A stretch of 64,000 bases of DNA from Vibrio intestinalis (GCF_025195085.2 NZ_JANAVY020000016.1:1-64000); one strand, 5' to 3'. Shown: positions 17,363-25,579, counted from the stretch's first letter. The notes: generated by a model not told the origin, from the sequence alone. Translations and numbers: made by a program.

Positions 17363-17390
17363 AAATCACATCATTTTAATGGTGTGATTT
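17363..17390 (+). terminator. Hairpin after argR
   Basis: AAATCACATCATT (17363-17375) pairs with AATGGTGTGATTT (17378-17390) through one G-U pair. It probably ends argR transcription, but no T-run follows. Its right arm is also half of the CRP site. Confidence 0.5.
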
Positions 17391-17398
17391 ATGTCACA
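17383..17398. promoter_or_regulatory. Perfect CRP (cAMP receptor protein) site
   Basis: TGTGA-TTTATG-TCACA matches the CRP consensus TGTGA-N6-TCACA exactly. The only gene reading away from it is the TRAP binding protein at 17670. A CATACT hexamer at 17423-17428 would place a start near 17435, about 44 bases from the site centre, close to class II geometry. Catabolite control of TRAP carboxylate transporters is common. Confidence 0.75.
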
Positions 17399-17669
17399 TC
17401 TTAGCTAAAACTCACCTTACCTCATACTTTCTGCATAAATCATTGATAGAAAAGCATTTTACCTTGTTGTTCAGAAGAAAATTCTAGGTAACAAAATAGC
17501 TAATATTGCTAAAATGTTTAACATTCATGTAATTATGTGTGGTTTTTTTGGTATTATTCAGCCACTTTTTCATCAAATGGATTGAAAAAGATGCCGTTTC
17601 CAATATAGGAAACTCCCAAAGCAACTACACTTGCAGAGGGGTTAATAATGAATAAAGGAAGGGAAATTC

Positions 17670-18638
17670 ATGGCATTTAACAAACTTATTAAGGTCGGCG
17701 CAATTGCTGCTGCCGTTATGGGCGCTGGTGCAGCGAACGCACAAGAGTTCATTACTATTGGTACTGGTTCAGTTACAGGTGTTTACTACCCAACAGGTGG
17801 TGCAATTTGTAAGCTAGTGAACAAAGGCCGTAAAGACCATAACATTCGTTGTTCAGTTGAATCGACAGGTGGTTCGATTTACAACGTGAACACTATCCGT
17901 GCTAACGAACTGGATTTCGGTATCGTTCAGTCTGACTGGCAATACCACGGTTACAACGGTACAAGTAAGTTTGCTGAACAAGGCCCGTACAAAGAGCTAC
18001 GCGCTATGTTCTCTCTACACACCGAACCTTTCAACATCATTGCTCGTACAGATGCTGGTATCGAAAACGTTGCTGACCTAGCTGGCAAGCGCGTGAACAT
18101 CGGTAACCCAGGCTCTGGTGACCGCGCAACCATGAGCGTTGTGATGGATGCAATGGGCTGGACTAACGACAGCTTCAAACTGGCTTCTGAGCTAAAAGGC
18201 TCTGAGCGTTCACAAGCACTATGTGATAACAAAATTGACGCGTTCGTTTACGTAGTTGGTCACCCAAATGGTTCAATCAAAGAAGCAACCACATCATGTG
18301 ACGCTAAGCTAGTTTCTGCGACAGGCGAGAAGATCGACAAGATCGTGGGTGACAACCCATACTACGCGTTCAGCACAGTACCTGCTGGCATGTACCGTGG
18401 TACTGAAAAAGACGTAAACAGCTTCGGTGTTGCTGCAACAATGGTAACTACCACAAACGTTTCAGACGAAGTCGCTTACAACGTAGCGAAAGCTGTATTC
18501 GAAAACTTCGATACGTTCAAGCGTCTACACCCAGCGTTTGCAAACCTGAAAAAAGAGGACATGGTGAAAGCAGGTCTTTCAATCCCTCTACACCCAGGTG
18601 CAGAGAAGTACTACAAAGAAGTTGGTCTTCTTAAGTAG
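17670..18638 (+). CDS. TAXI family TRAP transporter solute-binding protein
   Basis: Periplasmic receptor of a tripartite ATP-independent transporter. The 322-residue precursor has a signal peptide cleaved after ANA (residue 24) and the TAXI hallmark ITIGTGSVTGVYYPTGGAIC, then STGGSIYNV and GNPGSGDRATM. TAXI receptors are associated with glutamate and other dicarboxylates, but the ligand cannot be read from the sequence. Start ATG follows AGGAAGGG. The fused permease follows after 217 bases containing a partial terminator, which would give receptor excess. Confidence 0.93.
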   Translation: MAFNKLIKVGAIAAAVMGAGAANAQEFITIGTGSVTGVYYPTGGAICKLVNKGRKDHNIRCSVESTGGSIYNVNTIRANELDFGIVQSDWQYHGYNGTSKFAEQGPYKELRAMFSLHTEPFNIIARTDAGIENVADLAGKRVNIGNPGSGDRATMSVVMDAMGWTNDSFKLASELKGSERSQALCDNKIDAFVYVVGHPNGSIKEATTSCDAKLVSATGEKIDKIVGDNPYYAFSTVPAGMYRGTEKDVNSFGVAATMVTTTNVSDEVAYNVAKAVFENFDTFKRLHPAFANLKKEDMVKAGLSIPLHPGAEKYYKEVGLLK

Positions 18639-18651
18639 TCTTTCGCTCTAG

Positions 18652-18677
18652 CAAGGAGGCCAAGCGCCTCCTTGTTT
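18652..18677 (+). terminator. Intercistronic terminator after TRAP binding protein
   Basis: CAAGGAGGC (18652-18660) pairs with GCCTCCTTG (18666-18674), followed by TTT. Likely partial, lowering permease expression relative to the receptor. The rest of the gap to 18855 shows no gene. Confidence 0.75.
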
Positions 18678-18855
18678 AATTCAGCTCAATCGCAGCTGAA
18701 TATCTTTTAGATTTCACTTCTTGAAATCGATTCTCTTATATACCTATTACATCAAACTAATAAGCATTTTCTCAGCTATTCACTAAACTGAAAGATGCAA
18801 AACACTGGTTCAAACACAACAACAATACGGACCATTTATAATAAGGACAAAGTAC

Positions 18856-21435
18856 ATGACGCAGACAAGTTCACCGTCGCAAGATGTGCAAGAAATGGTA
18901 GCACAATCAGATACCGGAGCCCGTTCGCCGTCAGGGATTCCCGGTCGTATCCTCTGGTTTGTGCCATTATGTTGGTCTCTATTCCAACTTTGGTATGCCT
19001 CTCCATTACCTTTTATTTTTGATTTTGGCATCCTCAATGACACAGAAGCCCGTTCAATACATCTAACTTTCGCGGTTTTTCTAGCTTTCACAGCCTATCC
19101 CGCATTGAAAGATTCTCCACGAGACCGCATTCCCGCATTAGATTGGGTATTAGCGTTAGCGGGTAGTTTTTCTGCCGCATACATCTATCTTTTCTACACT
19201 CAGCTAGCCGATCGCTCTGGTGCGCCGACCACTATTGATATTGCCGTAGCTGTTACAGGTATGGTTTTGCTACTTGAGGCTACACGCCGTGCTTTAGGTC
19301 CACCACTAATGGTGGTTGCAGCAGTATTTCTCCTGTACACCTTTGCTGGCCCACACATGCCAGACGTTATTGCCCATAAAGGGGCAAGCTTAAACAAAGC
19401 GATGTCCCATCTATGGCTAACAACCGAAGGTGTATTTGGTGTTGCACTGGGTGTTTCCACCTCATTTGTTTTCCTATTCGTGCTGTTTGGCGCAATGCTT
19501 GAGCGCGCTGGCGCGGGTGCTTACTTCATTAAAGTGGCCTTCTCGCTACTTGGCCACATGAAAGGTGGCCCTGCTAAAGCGGCCGTTGTGGCATCTGGTC
19601 TTTCCGGCCTTGTTTCTGGTTCTTCGATTGCGAACGTTGTAACCACAGGTACATTTACAATCCCACTAATGAAGCGAGTTGGCTTCCCGGGGACAAAAGC
19701 AGGTGCGGTAGAAGTTGCCGCTTCTACTAATGGTCAGCTAACTCCACCAATCATGGGTGCAGCAGCCTTCTTGATGGTGGAATACGTGGGTATTTCTTAT
19801 GTAGAAGTAATTAAAGCTGCGCTACTTCCTGCGCTTATCTCCTACATTGCGCTTATCTACATTGTGCACTTAGAAGCGTGTAAAGCAGGTATGACTGGCC
19901 TTCCTCGTCGCCATACTCCTACCGTGATTCAAAGCTTACTTTCTTTCACCGGAACAATTTTAGGTCTGTGTGTGATTAGTGCTGCGGTTTATTACGGTGT
20001 GGGTTGGACAAAAGATGTGTTCGGTGAAGCTGCTACGCCAATTGTCGCTGTCGCTCTATTAATCTCATACATTGGTCTACTCAACGTTTCTGCGAAATAT
20101 GCAAAAGAAGGCGCGATTGAAATTGATGCTGAGCTAACAGAAGTGCCAGATCCTGGCCCTACGGTGAAATCTGGTTTGCATTACCTATTACCAATCGTTG
20201 TATTGGTTTGGTGTTTGACCGTTGAACGATTCTCGCCGGGTCTCTCTGCTTTCTGGGCAACCGTATTCATGATCTTCATCTTGATCACTCAACGCCCTTT
20301 GATCGCATTGCTTTCTAAGCAAAATGACATCATGGAACAAACTAAAGCGGGTTTTGTCGATTTAGCAGAAAGCTTGGTTTCAGGTGCGCGTAATATGATT
20401 GGTATCGGTGTTGCTACTGCTGCAGCTGGTACGGTTGTAGGTGTGGTTACCCTAACGGGTATCGGCCTTGTAATGACTGAATTTGTCGAGTTTATCTCGG
20501 GTGGTAACGTTGTATTGATGCTGCTGTTTACCGCGGTAATTAGTTTGATTTTGGGTATGGGTCTACCAACCACGGCTAACTATATTGTGGTTTCAACTCT
20601 AATGGCACCTGTAATTGTTACCCTAGGCGCGCAACATGGCCTCATCATCCCACTGATTGCCGTTCACTTATTTGTATTCTACTTCGGTATCTTAGCCGAT
20701 GATACGCCGCCAGTTGGTTTAGCCGCATTTGCCGCTGCCGCAATCGCGAAATCCGATCCAATTCGAACCGGTATCCAAGGCTTTACCTACGATATTCGAA
20801 CCGCAATATTGCCGTTCATGTTTATCTTCAATACTCAGCTCCTATTGATGGGGATAGACAGTTGGTGGCACTTGATGCTCACCATCATATCCTCCGTTAT
20901 TGCGATGTTGATATTCTCCGCAGCCACCCAAGGTTGGTGGTTCACCAAGAATAAGTGGTGGGAAACCGTGCTGCTTCTTGTTCTGACTTTCTCATTCTTC
21001 CGCCCAGGCTTCTGGTGGGATATGGTTTACCCAGCCAAAGTGCTTTCTCCGGGAACCGAGATTGCTCAAATCACCGAATCTCTCGATGTAGGTCAATCCA
21101 TTGAGCTGCGCGTTTCCGGTGAGAACCTTGAAGGTGACTATATTGAGAAAACTGTTCGCCTACCATTTGATGACGATGCCATCAGTGCGGAAGATCGAAT
21201 CAGCTCAATGGGTCTCATGCTAACGGAAAATGAAGGCAGAATGATTGTTGATATGGTCGAGTTTGACAGCCCTGCGGAGGCTTCAGGCGTTGATTTCGAC
21301 TGGCAGATTAATTGGGTGGTTCAAGATGCGGATCGTCCAATGAAAGAGTGGGTATTCTTACCTTGTCTACTTATATTGTTAGCGATGGCCGCCAACCAAA
21401 AACGTCGCGTACGTAGAGAGCAGCTCACCGCCTAA
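18856..21435 (+). CDS. TRAP transporter fused 4TM/12TM permease
   Basis: Membrane component of the TAXI-TRAP system, carrying substrate in with a sodium gradient. The 859 residues fuse a DctQ-like small subunit (about 1-170) to a DctM-like large subunit (about 190-690; SGLVSGSSIANVVTTGTFTIPLMKR, GMGLPTTANYIV, PPVGLAAFAAA). The last about 150 residues form a soluble beta-rich segment resembling the DUF3394 extension seen on fused TRAP permeases, followed by a final hydrophobic helix and a basic tail. ATG at 18856 follows AAGGACA. Confidence 0.92.
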   Translation: MTQTSSPSQDVQEMVAQSDTGARSPSGIPGRILWFVPLCWSLFQLWYASPLPFIFDFGILNDTEARSIHLTFAVFLAFTAYPALKDSPRDRIPALDWVLALAGSFSAAYIYLFYTQLADRSGAPTTIDIAVAVTGMVLLLEATRRALGPPLMVVAAVFLLYTFAGPHMPDVIAHKGASLNKAMSHLWLTTEGVFGVALGVSTSFVFLFVLFGAMLERAGAGAYFIKVAFSLLGHMKGGPAKAAVVASGLSGLVSGSSIANVVTTGTFTIPLMKRVGFPGTKAGAVEVAASTNGQLTPPIMGAAAFLMVEYVGISYVEVIKAALLPALISYIALIYIVHLEACKAGMTGLPRRHTPTVIQSLLSFTGTILGLCVISAAVYYGVGWTKDVFGEAATPIVAVALLISYIGLLNVSAKYAKEGAIEIDAELTEVPDPGPTVKSGLHYLLPIVVLVWCLTVERFSPGLSAFWATVFMIFILITQRPLIALLSKQNDIMEQTKAGFVDLAESLVSGARNMIGIGVATAAAGTVVGVVTLTGIGLVMTEFVEFISGGNVVLMLLFTAVISLILGMGLPTTANYIVVSTLMAPVIVTLGAQHGLIIPLIAVHLFVFYFGILADDTPPVGLAAFAAAAIAKSDPIRTGIQGFTYDIRTAILPFMFIFNTQLLLMGIDSWWHLMLTIISSVIAMLIFSAATQGWWFTKNKWWETVLLLVLTFSFFRPGFWWDMVYPAKVLSPGTEIAQITESLDVGQSIELRVSGENLEGDYIEKTVRLPFDDDAISAEDRISSMGLMLTENEGRMIVDMVEFDSPAEASGVDFDWQINWVVQDADRPMKEWVFLPCLLILLAMAANQKRRVRREQLTA

Positions 21436-21441
21436 TAAATA

Positions 21442-21463
21442 TGGCCCCGTAAACTCGGGGCCA
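21442..21463 (+). repeat. GC hairpin between permease and uspA
   Basis: TGGCCCCG (21442-21449) pairs with CGGGGCCA (21456-21463). No T-run follows, so it may stabilise or punctuate a shared transcript; the Usp start is 18 bases later. Confidence 0.5.
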
Positions 21464-21480
21464 AATCGAGAAATAAATAA

Positions 21481-21918
21481 ATGTATAAACAAATTCTTGT
21501 ACCAGTGGATTTAAACGACAAAGGTTTTTCTGATCGTGCGGTGGAACTTGCAGTGTGGCATGCCAAAACATCCAATGCAGAGATCCAGTTACTTAACGTA
21601 TTACCCGGTATTCACATGTCGATGGTAGCTAGCTACTTTCCCAAAGATGCTGCGCAAAAAATGAAAAAGGATGTGGAAAACCAACTCAAGGCGTTTGCCA
21701 AGCAGCATATCCCTGAAGATGTCATCCATAAAGTGCACATCGCAGAAGGTAAGCCGTATAAAACCATCTTGCGTTATGCCGACAAGCTTGGGATTGATTT
21801 AATTATTATGCCTAGCCATAAGCGCTCTAAGATCGATAAAGCAGTGCTCGGCTCAGTGGCAAGCAAAGTGGTGCAAAGCTCACCAATTAACGTTTTAGTG
21901 GTGAAACCGCAAGGTTGA
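21481..21918 (+). CDS. Universal stress protein (UspA family) linked to TRAP transporter
   Basis: Single Usp domain of 145 residues (MYKQILVPVDLNDKG opening; C-terminal LGSVASKVVQSSPINVLVV). In ATP-binding members the loop reads G-x-x-G-9x-G-S; here the loop is PSHKRSKIDKAVLGS, so the first two glycines are replaced by Pro and Lys while the last GS remains. ATP binding may therefore be altered. In Halomonas the Usp protein TeaD is encoded with, and modulates, the TRAP transporter TeaABC; the same role is inferred from position. The ribosome site is weak (GAGAAA). Confidence 0.85.
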   Translation: MYKQILVPVDLNDKGFSDRAVELAVWHAKTSNAEIQLLNVLPGIHMSMVASYFPKDAAQKMKKDVENQLKAFAKQHIPEDVIHKVHIAEGKPYKTILRYADKLGIDLIIMPSHKRSKIDKAVLGSVASKVVQSSPINVLVVKPQG

Positions 21919-21930
21919 ACTGCATCAAGC

Positions 21931-21953
21931 TAAGGCGTCCATCGGACGCCTTA
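21931..21953 (+). terminator. Terminator after uspA
   Basis: TAAGGCGTCC (21931-21940) pairs with GGACGCCTTA (21944-21953), loop ATC. Only a weak T-tract follows. Confidence 0.7.
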
Positions 21954-22014
21954 ATAGAATTTGCCTATCAAATTTATCAAATCTTCCAATTTTATTTATT
22001 TAAATCTCTCGCCG

Positions 22015-22051
22015 ATAATGATGTTAACTCCTTAGTTAAGAACATCATTAT
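22015..22051 (+). promoter_or_regulatory. Hairpin occluding the start codon of the DUF2061 gene
   Basis: ATAATGATGTT (22015-22025) pairs perfectly with AACATCATTAT (22041-22051), 11 bp, with partial inner AACT/AGTT pairing. The right arm contains the first two bases of the ATG at 22050. The gene has no purine-rich ribosome site, only a weak TAAG at 22037-22040. A five-codon frame, ATG at 22018 to TAG at 22035, lies over the left arm. It could be a translation-control hairpin or, as DNA, an operator. Confidence 0.55.
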
Positions 22052-22436
22052 GAAAAAGACACTTACCTTTGCCAGCTTACATTTTACCGTCGCTTTTACC
22101 GTTGCGTACTTGCTTACTGGTGACATCATCATCGGTAGTATGATTGCAATGCTTGAGCCAGCAGTGAACACCGTCGCTTTCTATTTTCATGAGATGGTGT
22201 GGCAAAAATCGACAGCTTTGAAACAGCTAGCTCAATCTGCAAAAATTAAGACCACCAGCTTTGCTGTGGTTCACTTTAGTGTTGCGTTTGGCGTGGTTTA
22301 CCTGATGACAGGTGATGCGTTTGTCGGTGGGATCATGGCGGCTATTGAGCCTACCATTAACACTTGCGTGTATTACTTTCATGAAAAGATCTGGCTGCGC
22401 AAACAGCAATCAACTGAGTGGGCCTGCGCCCACTAA
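22050..22436 (+). CDS. Small membrane protein with two DUF2061 repeats
   Basis: The 128-residue protein consists of two similar halves of about 60 residues. Each has the pattern HF-x-VAF-x-V-x-YL-x-TGD...EP-x-NT-x-x-(F/Y)YFHE-x-(V/I)W (residues about 11-51 and 73-113), giving four short hydrophobic helices. This matches DUF2061, whose function is not known. I chose ATG at 22050 because the protein pattern starts there; the upstream open frame is AT-rich and unlike a protein. Not in an obvious operon. Confidence 0.8.
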   Translation: MKKTLTFASLHFTVAFTVAYLLTGDIIIGSMIAMLEPAVNTVAFYFHEMVWQKSTALKQLAQSAKIKTTSFAVVHFSVAFGVVYLMTGDAFVGGIMAAIEPTINTCVYYFHEKIWLRKQQSTEWACAH

Positions 22437-22442
22437 GCTTAA

Positions 22443-23243
22443 TTACACGGGAAAGTGAGTAACACAAAGGTTTTCACTTAAGCCGATATTAAAACGCTGA
22501 ATTTGCCCATCTAAGGTCACTTCCAACTGATAAAGATCTTTCGGGTTAGGATTGTTCACATCGGCATAGATAGGCGCCTCAATTTGAAACAATGCTGAGG
22601 CATGATCACTACGCACATCAATGGGCAAATGGTAAGTCATCCCATTAAAGCTTACCGATGCTGAGACTAACCCCGGGCGATAGGTCTGATAATGCAAGTC
22701 GACCATAAACTCACAGCCACCACCGTGGTGCCATATTTGCTCGGTGGTGACATGCTCTAGACGCACATTGCGAATGAACTGCAAATAAGGCGCTTGCCAA
22801 ATACCCATTCTCGAATCGCTGTTCGGCTCAGATTGCGCACCTAGCGGACAGACCTGTTCGGTATCCTCATCCAATAGCCAATCATCGTCATCATGTAAAA
22901 ACAAAATCTCAAATCGATTACGACCCATCTGTAAGTAAGGACGAATGTCTTTCTTGTATTGAGCTTGGCTTCCATCACAATCAAATACCGCCACACCATT
23001 AACCCGAACTTCAGCATGGTAATCGACACCTGCAATCACTAAATCGACGGCAGCGAAAGCGAGCATAGCTTCATCCACTTCAATATCGTGCATCAAATGC
23101 CACTCTTGCTCTGCGATGGCTTGCTCAGTCAGTTCATCGGGCAGAACTTGGCTTAAAGGAGCAGGAAAGCTCAAATCATCTTGAGGGATTGAAAGGTCGG
23201 TCAGCGGAGACAACTGCCATAAACCAGAAAGGGGAAATTGCAT
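22443..23243 (-). CDS. Glycoside hydrolase family 2 / beta-mannosidase N-domain-like protein, no catalytic domain
   Basis: The 266 residues resemble the non-catalytic front of GH2 beta-mannosidases: GLWQL near the N-terminus, a W-x-x-x-x-x-(I/V) segment, VDLVIAGVDYHAEVRVNGVAVFDCDGS, NRFEILF, then RMGIWQAPYLQFIRNVRLEHV, which corresponds to the GIWR/P-V-x-L segment of the sugar-binding jelly roll, followed by an Ig-like part. The barrel with the catalytic glutamates is absent and no signal peptide is visible. It may bind a sugar or be a relic. It faces uspA/DUF2061 convergently and follows rraB on the same strand after a terminator. Confidence 0.65.
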   Translation of the reverse strand: MQFPLSGLWQLSPLTDLSIPQDDLSFPAPLSQVLPDELTEQAIAEQEWHLMHDIEVDEAMLAFAAVDLVIAGVDYHAEVRVNGVAVFDCDGSQAQYKKDIRPYLQMGRNRFEILFLHDDDDWLLDEDTEQVCPLGAQSEPNSDSRMGIWQAPYLQFIRNVRLEHVTTEQIWHHGGGCEFMVDLHYQTYRPGLVSASVSFNGMTYHLPIDVRSDHASALFQIEAPIYADVNNPNPKDLYQLEVTLDGQIQRFNIGLSENLCVTHFPV

Positions 23244-23308
23244 GGCTACAAACTTGCGCTAGATCAATATTAGCCAAGATTATAATGAATCTAAGTGACT
23301 ATAGATAC

Positions 23309-23338
23309 AAAAATACCAGCTTAGTCGCTGGTATTTTT
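23309..23338 (-). terminator. Terminator after rraB
   Basis: AAAAATACCAGC (23309-23320) pairs with GCTGGTATTTTT (23327-23338), 12 bp, 24 bases past the rraB stop on the minus strand. Confidence 0.88.
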
Positions 23339-23361
23339 AAATGGTTGGATGAGATGAAAAA

Positions 23362-23775
23362 TTACTCTTCATCGTCCTCATCATCTGGGTAGATAGCATC
23401 TTCACCTTCGTAGTAAGTGCCCCAACCATCGTAAATAATGTCGTATTTTTCTGCTAGGTTGACCAACTTCTCAACCTGCTCGTCGATCGCTTCTGCATTT
23501 AGCGCTGACTGCATAGTTGCGTCGCAGCAAAGCAGTTTATTGCCATCTTCGTCTTCAGTTTCTTCTGCTTCTAGAACTTCGAAACCCATCTTGAATGCTT
23601 CAACAACCGCTTTCTCTAGCGTATCGAAGTCTTCAGCAAATAGGTGGTGCTCGATCTCGTACAGAGAATCTGGATCACTGCCATCTTCAAGCAAGGCTTG
23701 GATAATATCGCGAGTATCTTCCTTTTGAATTTCAATTAATTCTTCTACAGATAGATATTCATCTTCATGAGACAT
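23362..23775 (-). CDS. rraB: Ribonuclease E inhibitor RraB
   Basis: Small acidic protein that binds RNase E and changes degradosome composition. From ATG at 23775 it is about 137 residues, matching E. coli RraB; a frame eight codons longer has no homologous N-terminus. The sequence is strongly acidic with a D/E-rich tail (YPDDEDDEE), and has the family YDGWGTYYEGED motif. Transcribed alone, ending at a strong terminator. Confidence 0.92.
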   Translation of the reverse strand: MSHEDEYLSVEELIEIQKEDTRDIIQALLEDGSDPDSLYEIEHHLFAEDFDTLEKAVVEAFKMGFEVLEAEETEDEDGNKLLCCDATMQSALNAEAIDEQVEKLVNLAEKYDIIYDGWGTYYEGEDAIYPDDEDDEE

Positions 23776-24358
23776 ATTTGTGCTCCAGATAGTGATCAAA
23801 TAGATTGGTTTTCAACGCGACGAAATATCGCATGGATCTCGACAAATTGCTAGGGTCTGTTGCGCTTAAACCACGATTTTTACCCTATCTACCTTGCTTA
23901 CTTGCTTCACAAGATCCTTTGCGTTCCAACACGATCGTAAATCGTGATCTTAGGTCAAGTTTTAACCTTACATCCAATTTAGAGCATTATGCGGCCAAAC
24001 TCTCTCGTGCTTTGGCTGAGCATATGCTTATTTATTGTCATCGGTTGCATCTCTCCACTGTAAGCCAAATTGCATAACCATGAACTAAAACCGTAAATAG
24101 CTTTAATTAAGTGCATAGTTAACCGAGTGGTAACGCTTAGTTAGTGATCTCTTAGCGATATTCAGTTTGCATCGTCACTCATTATCACAACCCTCTTTTC
24201 AAGATGAGTTAAATGGAGTTAATTACCAACAATCAACATAAATACAGCTTAATTAGCCACAAATGATAAAATTAACAGTCATTGCGACCATCATGGTCAT
24301 TTGCAACTTGCGCTTAAGGTTGTCATAAATAGCCTAGGATTATTTGTAAGGATGCAAA
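23776..24358. other. Long intergenic region rraB-arcA
   Basis: I see no convincing gene in these 583 bases. The only open frame of note runs 23832-24077 on the plus strand (about 81 codons; MDLDKLLGSVALKPRF start), but it lacks a ribosome site and I recognise nothing in it. A CACGAT/ATCGTG hairpin lies at 23930-23946. AT-rich sequence follows to the arcA promoter area. It could contain a small RNA or a decayed gene. Confidence 0.4.
24286..24298. promoter_or_regulatory. Palindrome upstream of arginine deiminase gene
   Basis: GACCAT-C-ATGGTC, a perfect 6-1-6 palindrome 61 bases before the arcA start. It is positioned like an operator. It does not match the ARG box (TGAAT-4-ATTCA) or FNR site (TTGAT-4-ATCAA). 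Confidence 0.4.
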
Positions 24359-25579
24359 ATGAGTAAGTTGTATGTCGGATCGGAAGTAGGCCAACTAAGA
24401 AGAGTTCTGCTAAACAGACCAGAAAGAGCCTTAACCCACCTCACCCCTTCTAACTGTCACGAACTACTGTTTGATGATGTGCTTGCTGTTGAAGCGGCAG
24501 GCGAAGAACATGACGTATTCGCCAATACCCTGCGCCATCAAGATGTTGAAGTGCTACTTCTGCATGATTTATTGGTGGAAACATTAGCGGTTCCCGAAGC
24601 TAAGCAATGGCTACTTGAAACTCAAATCTCAGATTTTCGTTATGGTCCTCTATTCGCTCATGACTTTCGCCATTATTTGGCCGAGATGGACAATGAACAT
24701 CTCGCGACCATTTTACTCGGCGGCTTAGCTTACTCTGAATTACCTATAAAATCGGCATCGATTTTACCTAAGATGCATCGCCCATTGGATTTTGCTATTG
24801 AACCACTACCCAACCACCTATTTACACGAGACACCTCTTGTTGGGTTTATGGTGGGGTATCACTTAACCCAATGATGAAACCTGCTCGTCAGCGCGAAAC
24901 TAACCATTTACGCGCCATTTATCGTTGGCACCCAACCTTTGCCGGACAAGACTTCATCAAGTACTTTGGTGATGAAGACCTGCATTACGACAATGCCAAT
25001 ATTGAAGGCGGTGACGTATTGGTTATCGGTAAAGGTGCTGTATTGGTCGGCATGTCTGAACGAACCACAGTTCAAGGGGTTGAAAACCTCGCTGCCCAGC
25101 TGTTTAAACATGGCCAAGCCAAACAAGTGATCGCAATTGATCTTCCTAAACATCGTTCATGCATGCACTTAGATACCGTGATGACTCATATGGATATCGA
25201 TACCTTCTCGGTTTACCCAGAGATCATGCGCAAAGATCTCGATACTTGGAGTTTAACGCCAGAGACCAACGGTGAAATCCATGTTGAACAAGCCGAGAGC
25301 TACATCTCCGCGATTGAAAGCGCCCTAGATTTGGATGCGCTTAAGATCATTACCACAGGTGGTGACAGCTACGAGGCAGAGCGTGAGCAGTGGAACGATG
25401 CCAACAACGTTCTTACGGTCAAACCGGGTGTCGTAATTGGCTATGAGCGTAATGTCTATACCAACGAGAAATATGACAAAGCTGGTATTGAAGTTCTCAC
25501 GATTCCTGGCAACGAGCTAGGACGTGGGCGTGGCGGCGCTCGCTGTATGAGCTGCCCAATTGAGCGTGATGATATTTAA
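24359..25579 (+). CDS. arcA: Arginine deiminase
   Basis: Hydrolyses arginine to citrulline and ammonia. The 406-residue protein carries the amidinotransferase-fold residues: FTRDTS, NIEGGDVLV, MHLDTVMTH, and the catalytic cysteine in GGARCMSCPI near the C-terminus. AAGGA is a good ribosome site. The usual partners argF/arcB, arcC and an arginine/ornithine antiporter are not adjacent here, so the pathway genes, if present, lie elsewhere. It ends at a strong terminator. Confidence 0.95.
   Translation: MSKLYVGSEVGQLRRVLLNRPERALTHLTPSNCHELLFDDVLAVEAAGEEHDVFANTLRHQDVEVLLLHDLLVETLAVPEAKQWLLETQISDFRYGPLFAHDFRHYLAEMDNEHLATILLGGLAYSELPIKSASILPKMHRPLDFAIEPLPNHLFTRDTSCWVYGGVSLNPMMKPARQRETNHLRAIYRWHPTFAGQDFIKYFGDEDLHYDNANIEGGDVLVIGKGAVLVGMSERTTVQGVENLAAQLFKHGQAKQVIAIDLPKHRSCMHLDTVMTHMDIDTFSVYPEIMRKDLDTWSLTPETNGEIHVEQAESYISAIESALDLDALKIITTGGDSYEAEREQWNDANNVLTVKPGVVIGYERNVYTNEKYDKAGIEVLTIPGNELGRGRGGARCMSCPIERDDI

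Larger units (their letters stand above)
17337..17669. promoter_or_regulatory. argR-TRAP intergenic region
   Basis: These 333 bases hold no gene. From left to right: a 12-13 bp hairpin, an overlapping perfect CRP site, an AT-rich stretch, then a perfect GTTTCC(17596-17601)/GGAAAC(17608-17613) inverted repeat in the likely leader, and an AGGAAGG ribosome site before the binding-protein start. Confidence 0.6.

Noticed and set aside
18856..21435. Possible gene-fusion artefact in the 859-residue permease
   Set aside because: Fused 4TM/12TM permeases with a C-terminal extension are normal for TAXI-type TRAP systems.
23868..23880. GGGTCTGTTGCGC resembling some IS terminal repeats
   Set aside because: No transposase, no matching partner end and no target duplication found nearby.
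23832..24077. Plus-strand open frame of about 81 codons in the rraB-arcA gap
   Set aside because: No ribosome site, no recognisable domain, and nothing expected at this position; kept only as part of the intergenic description.
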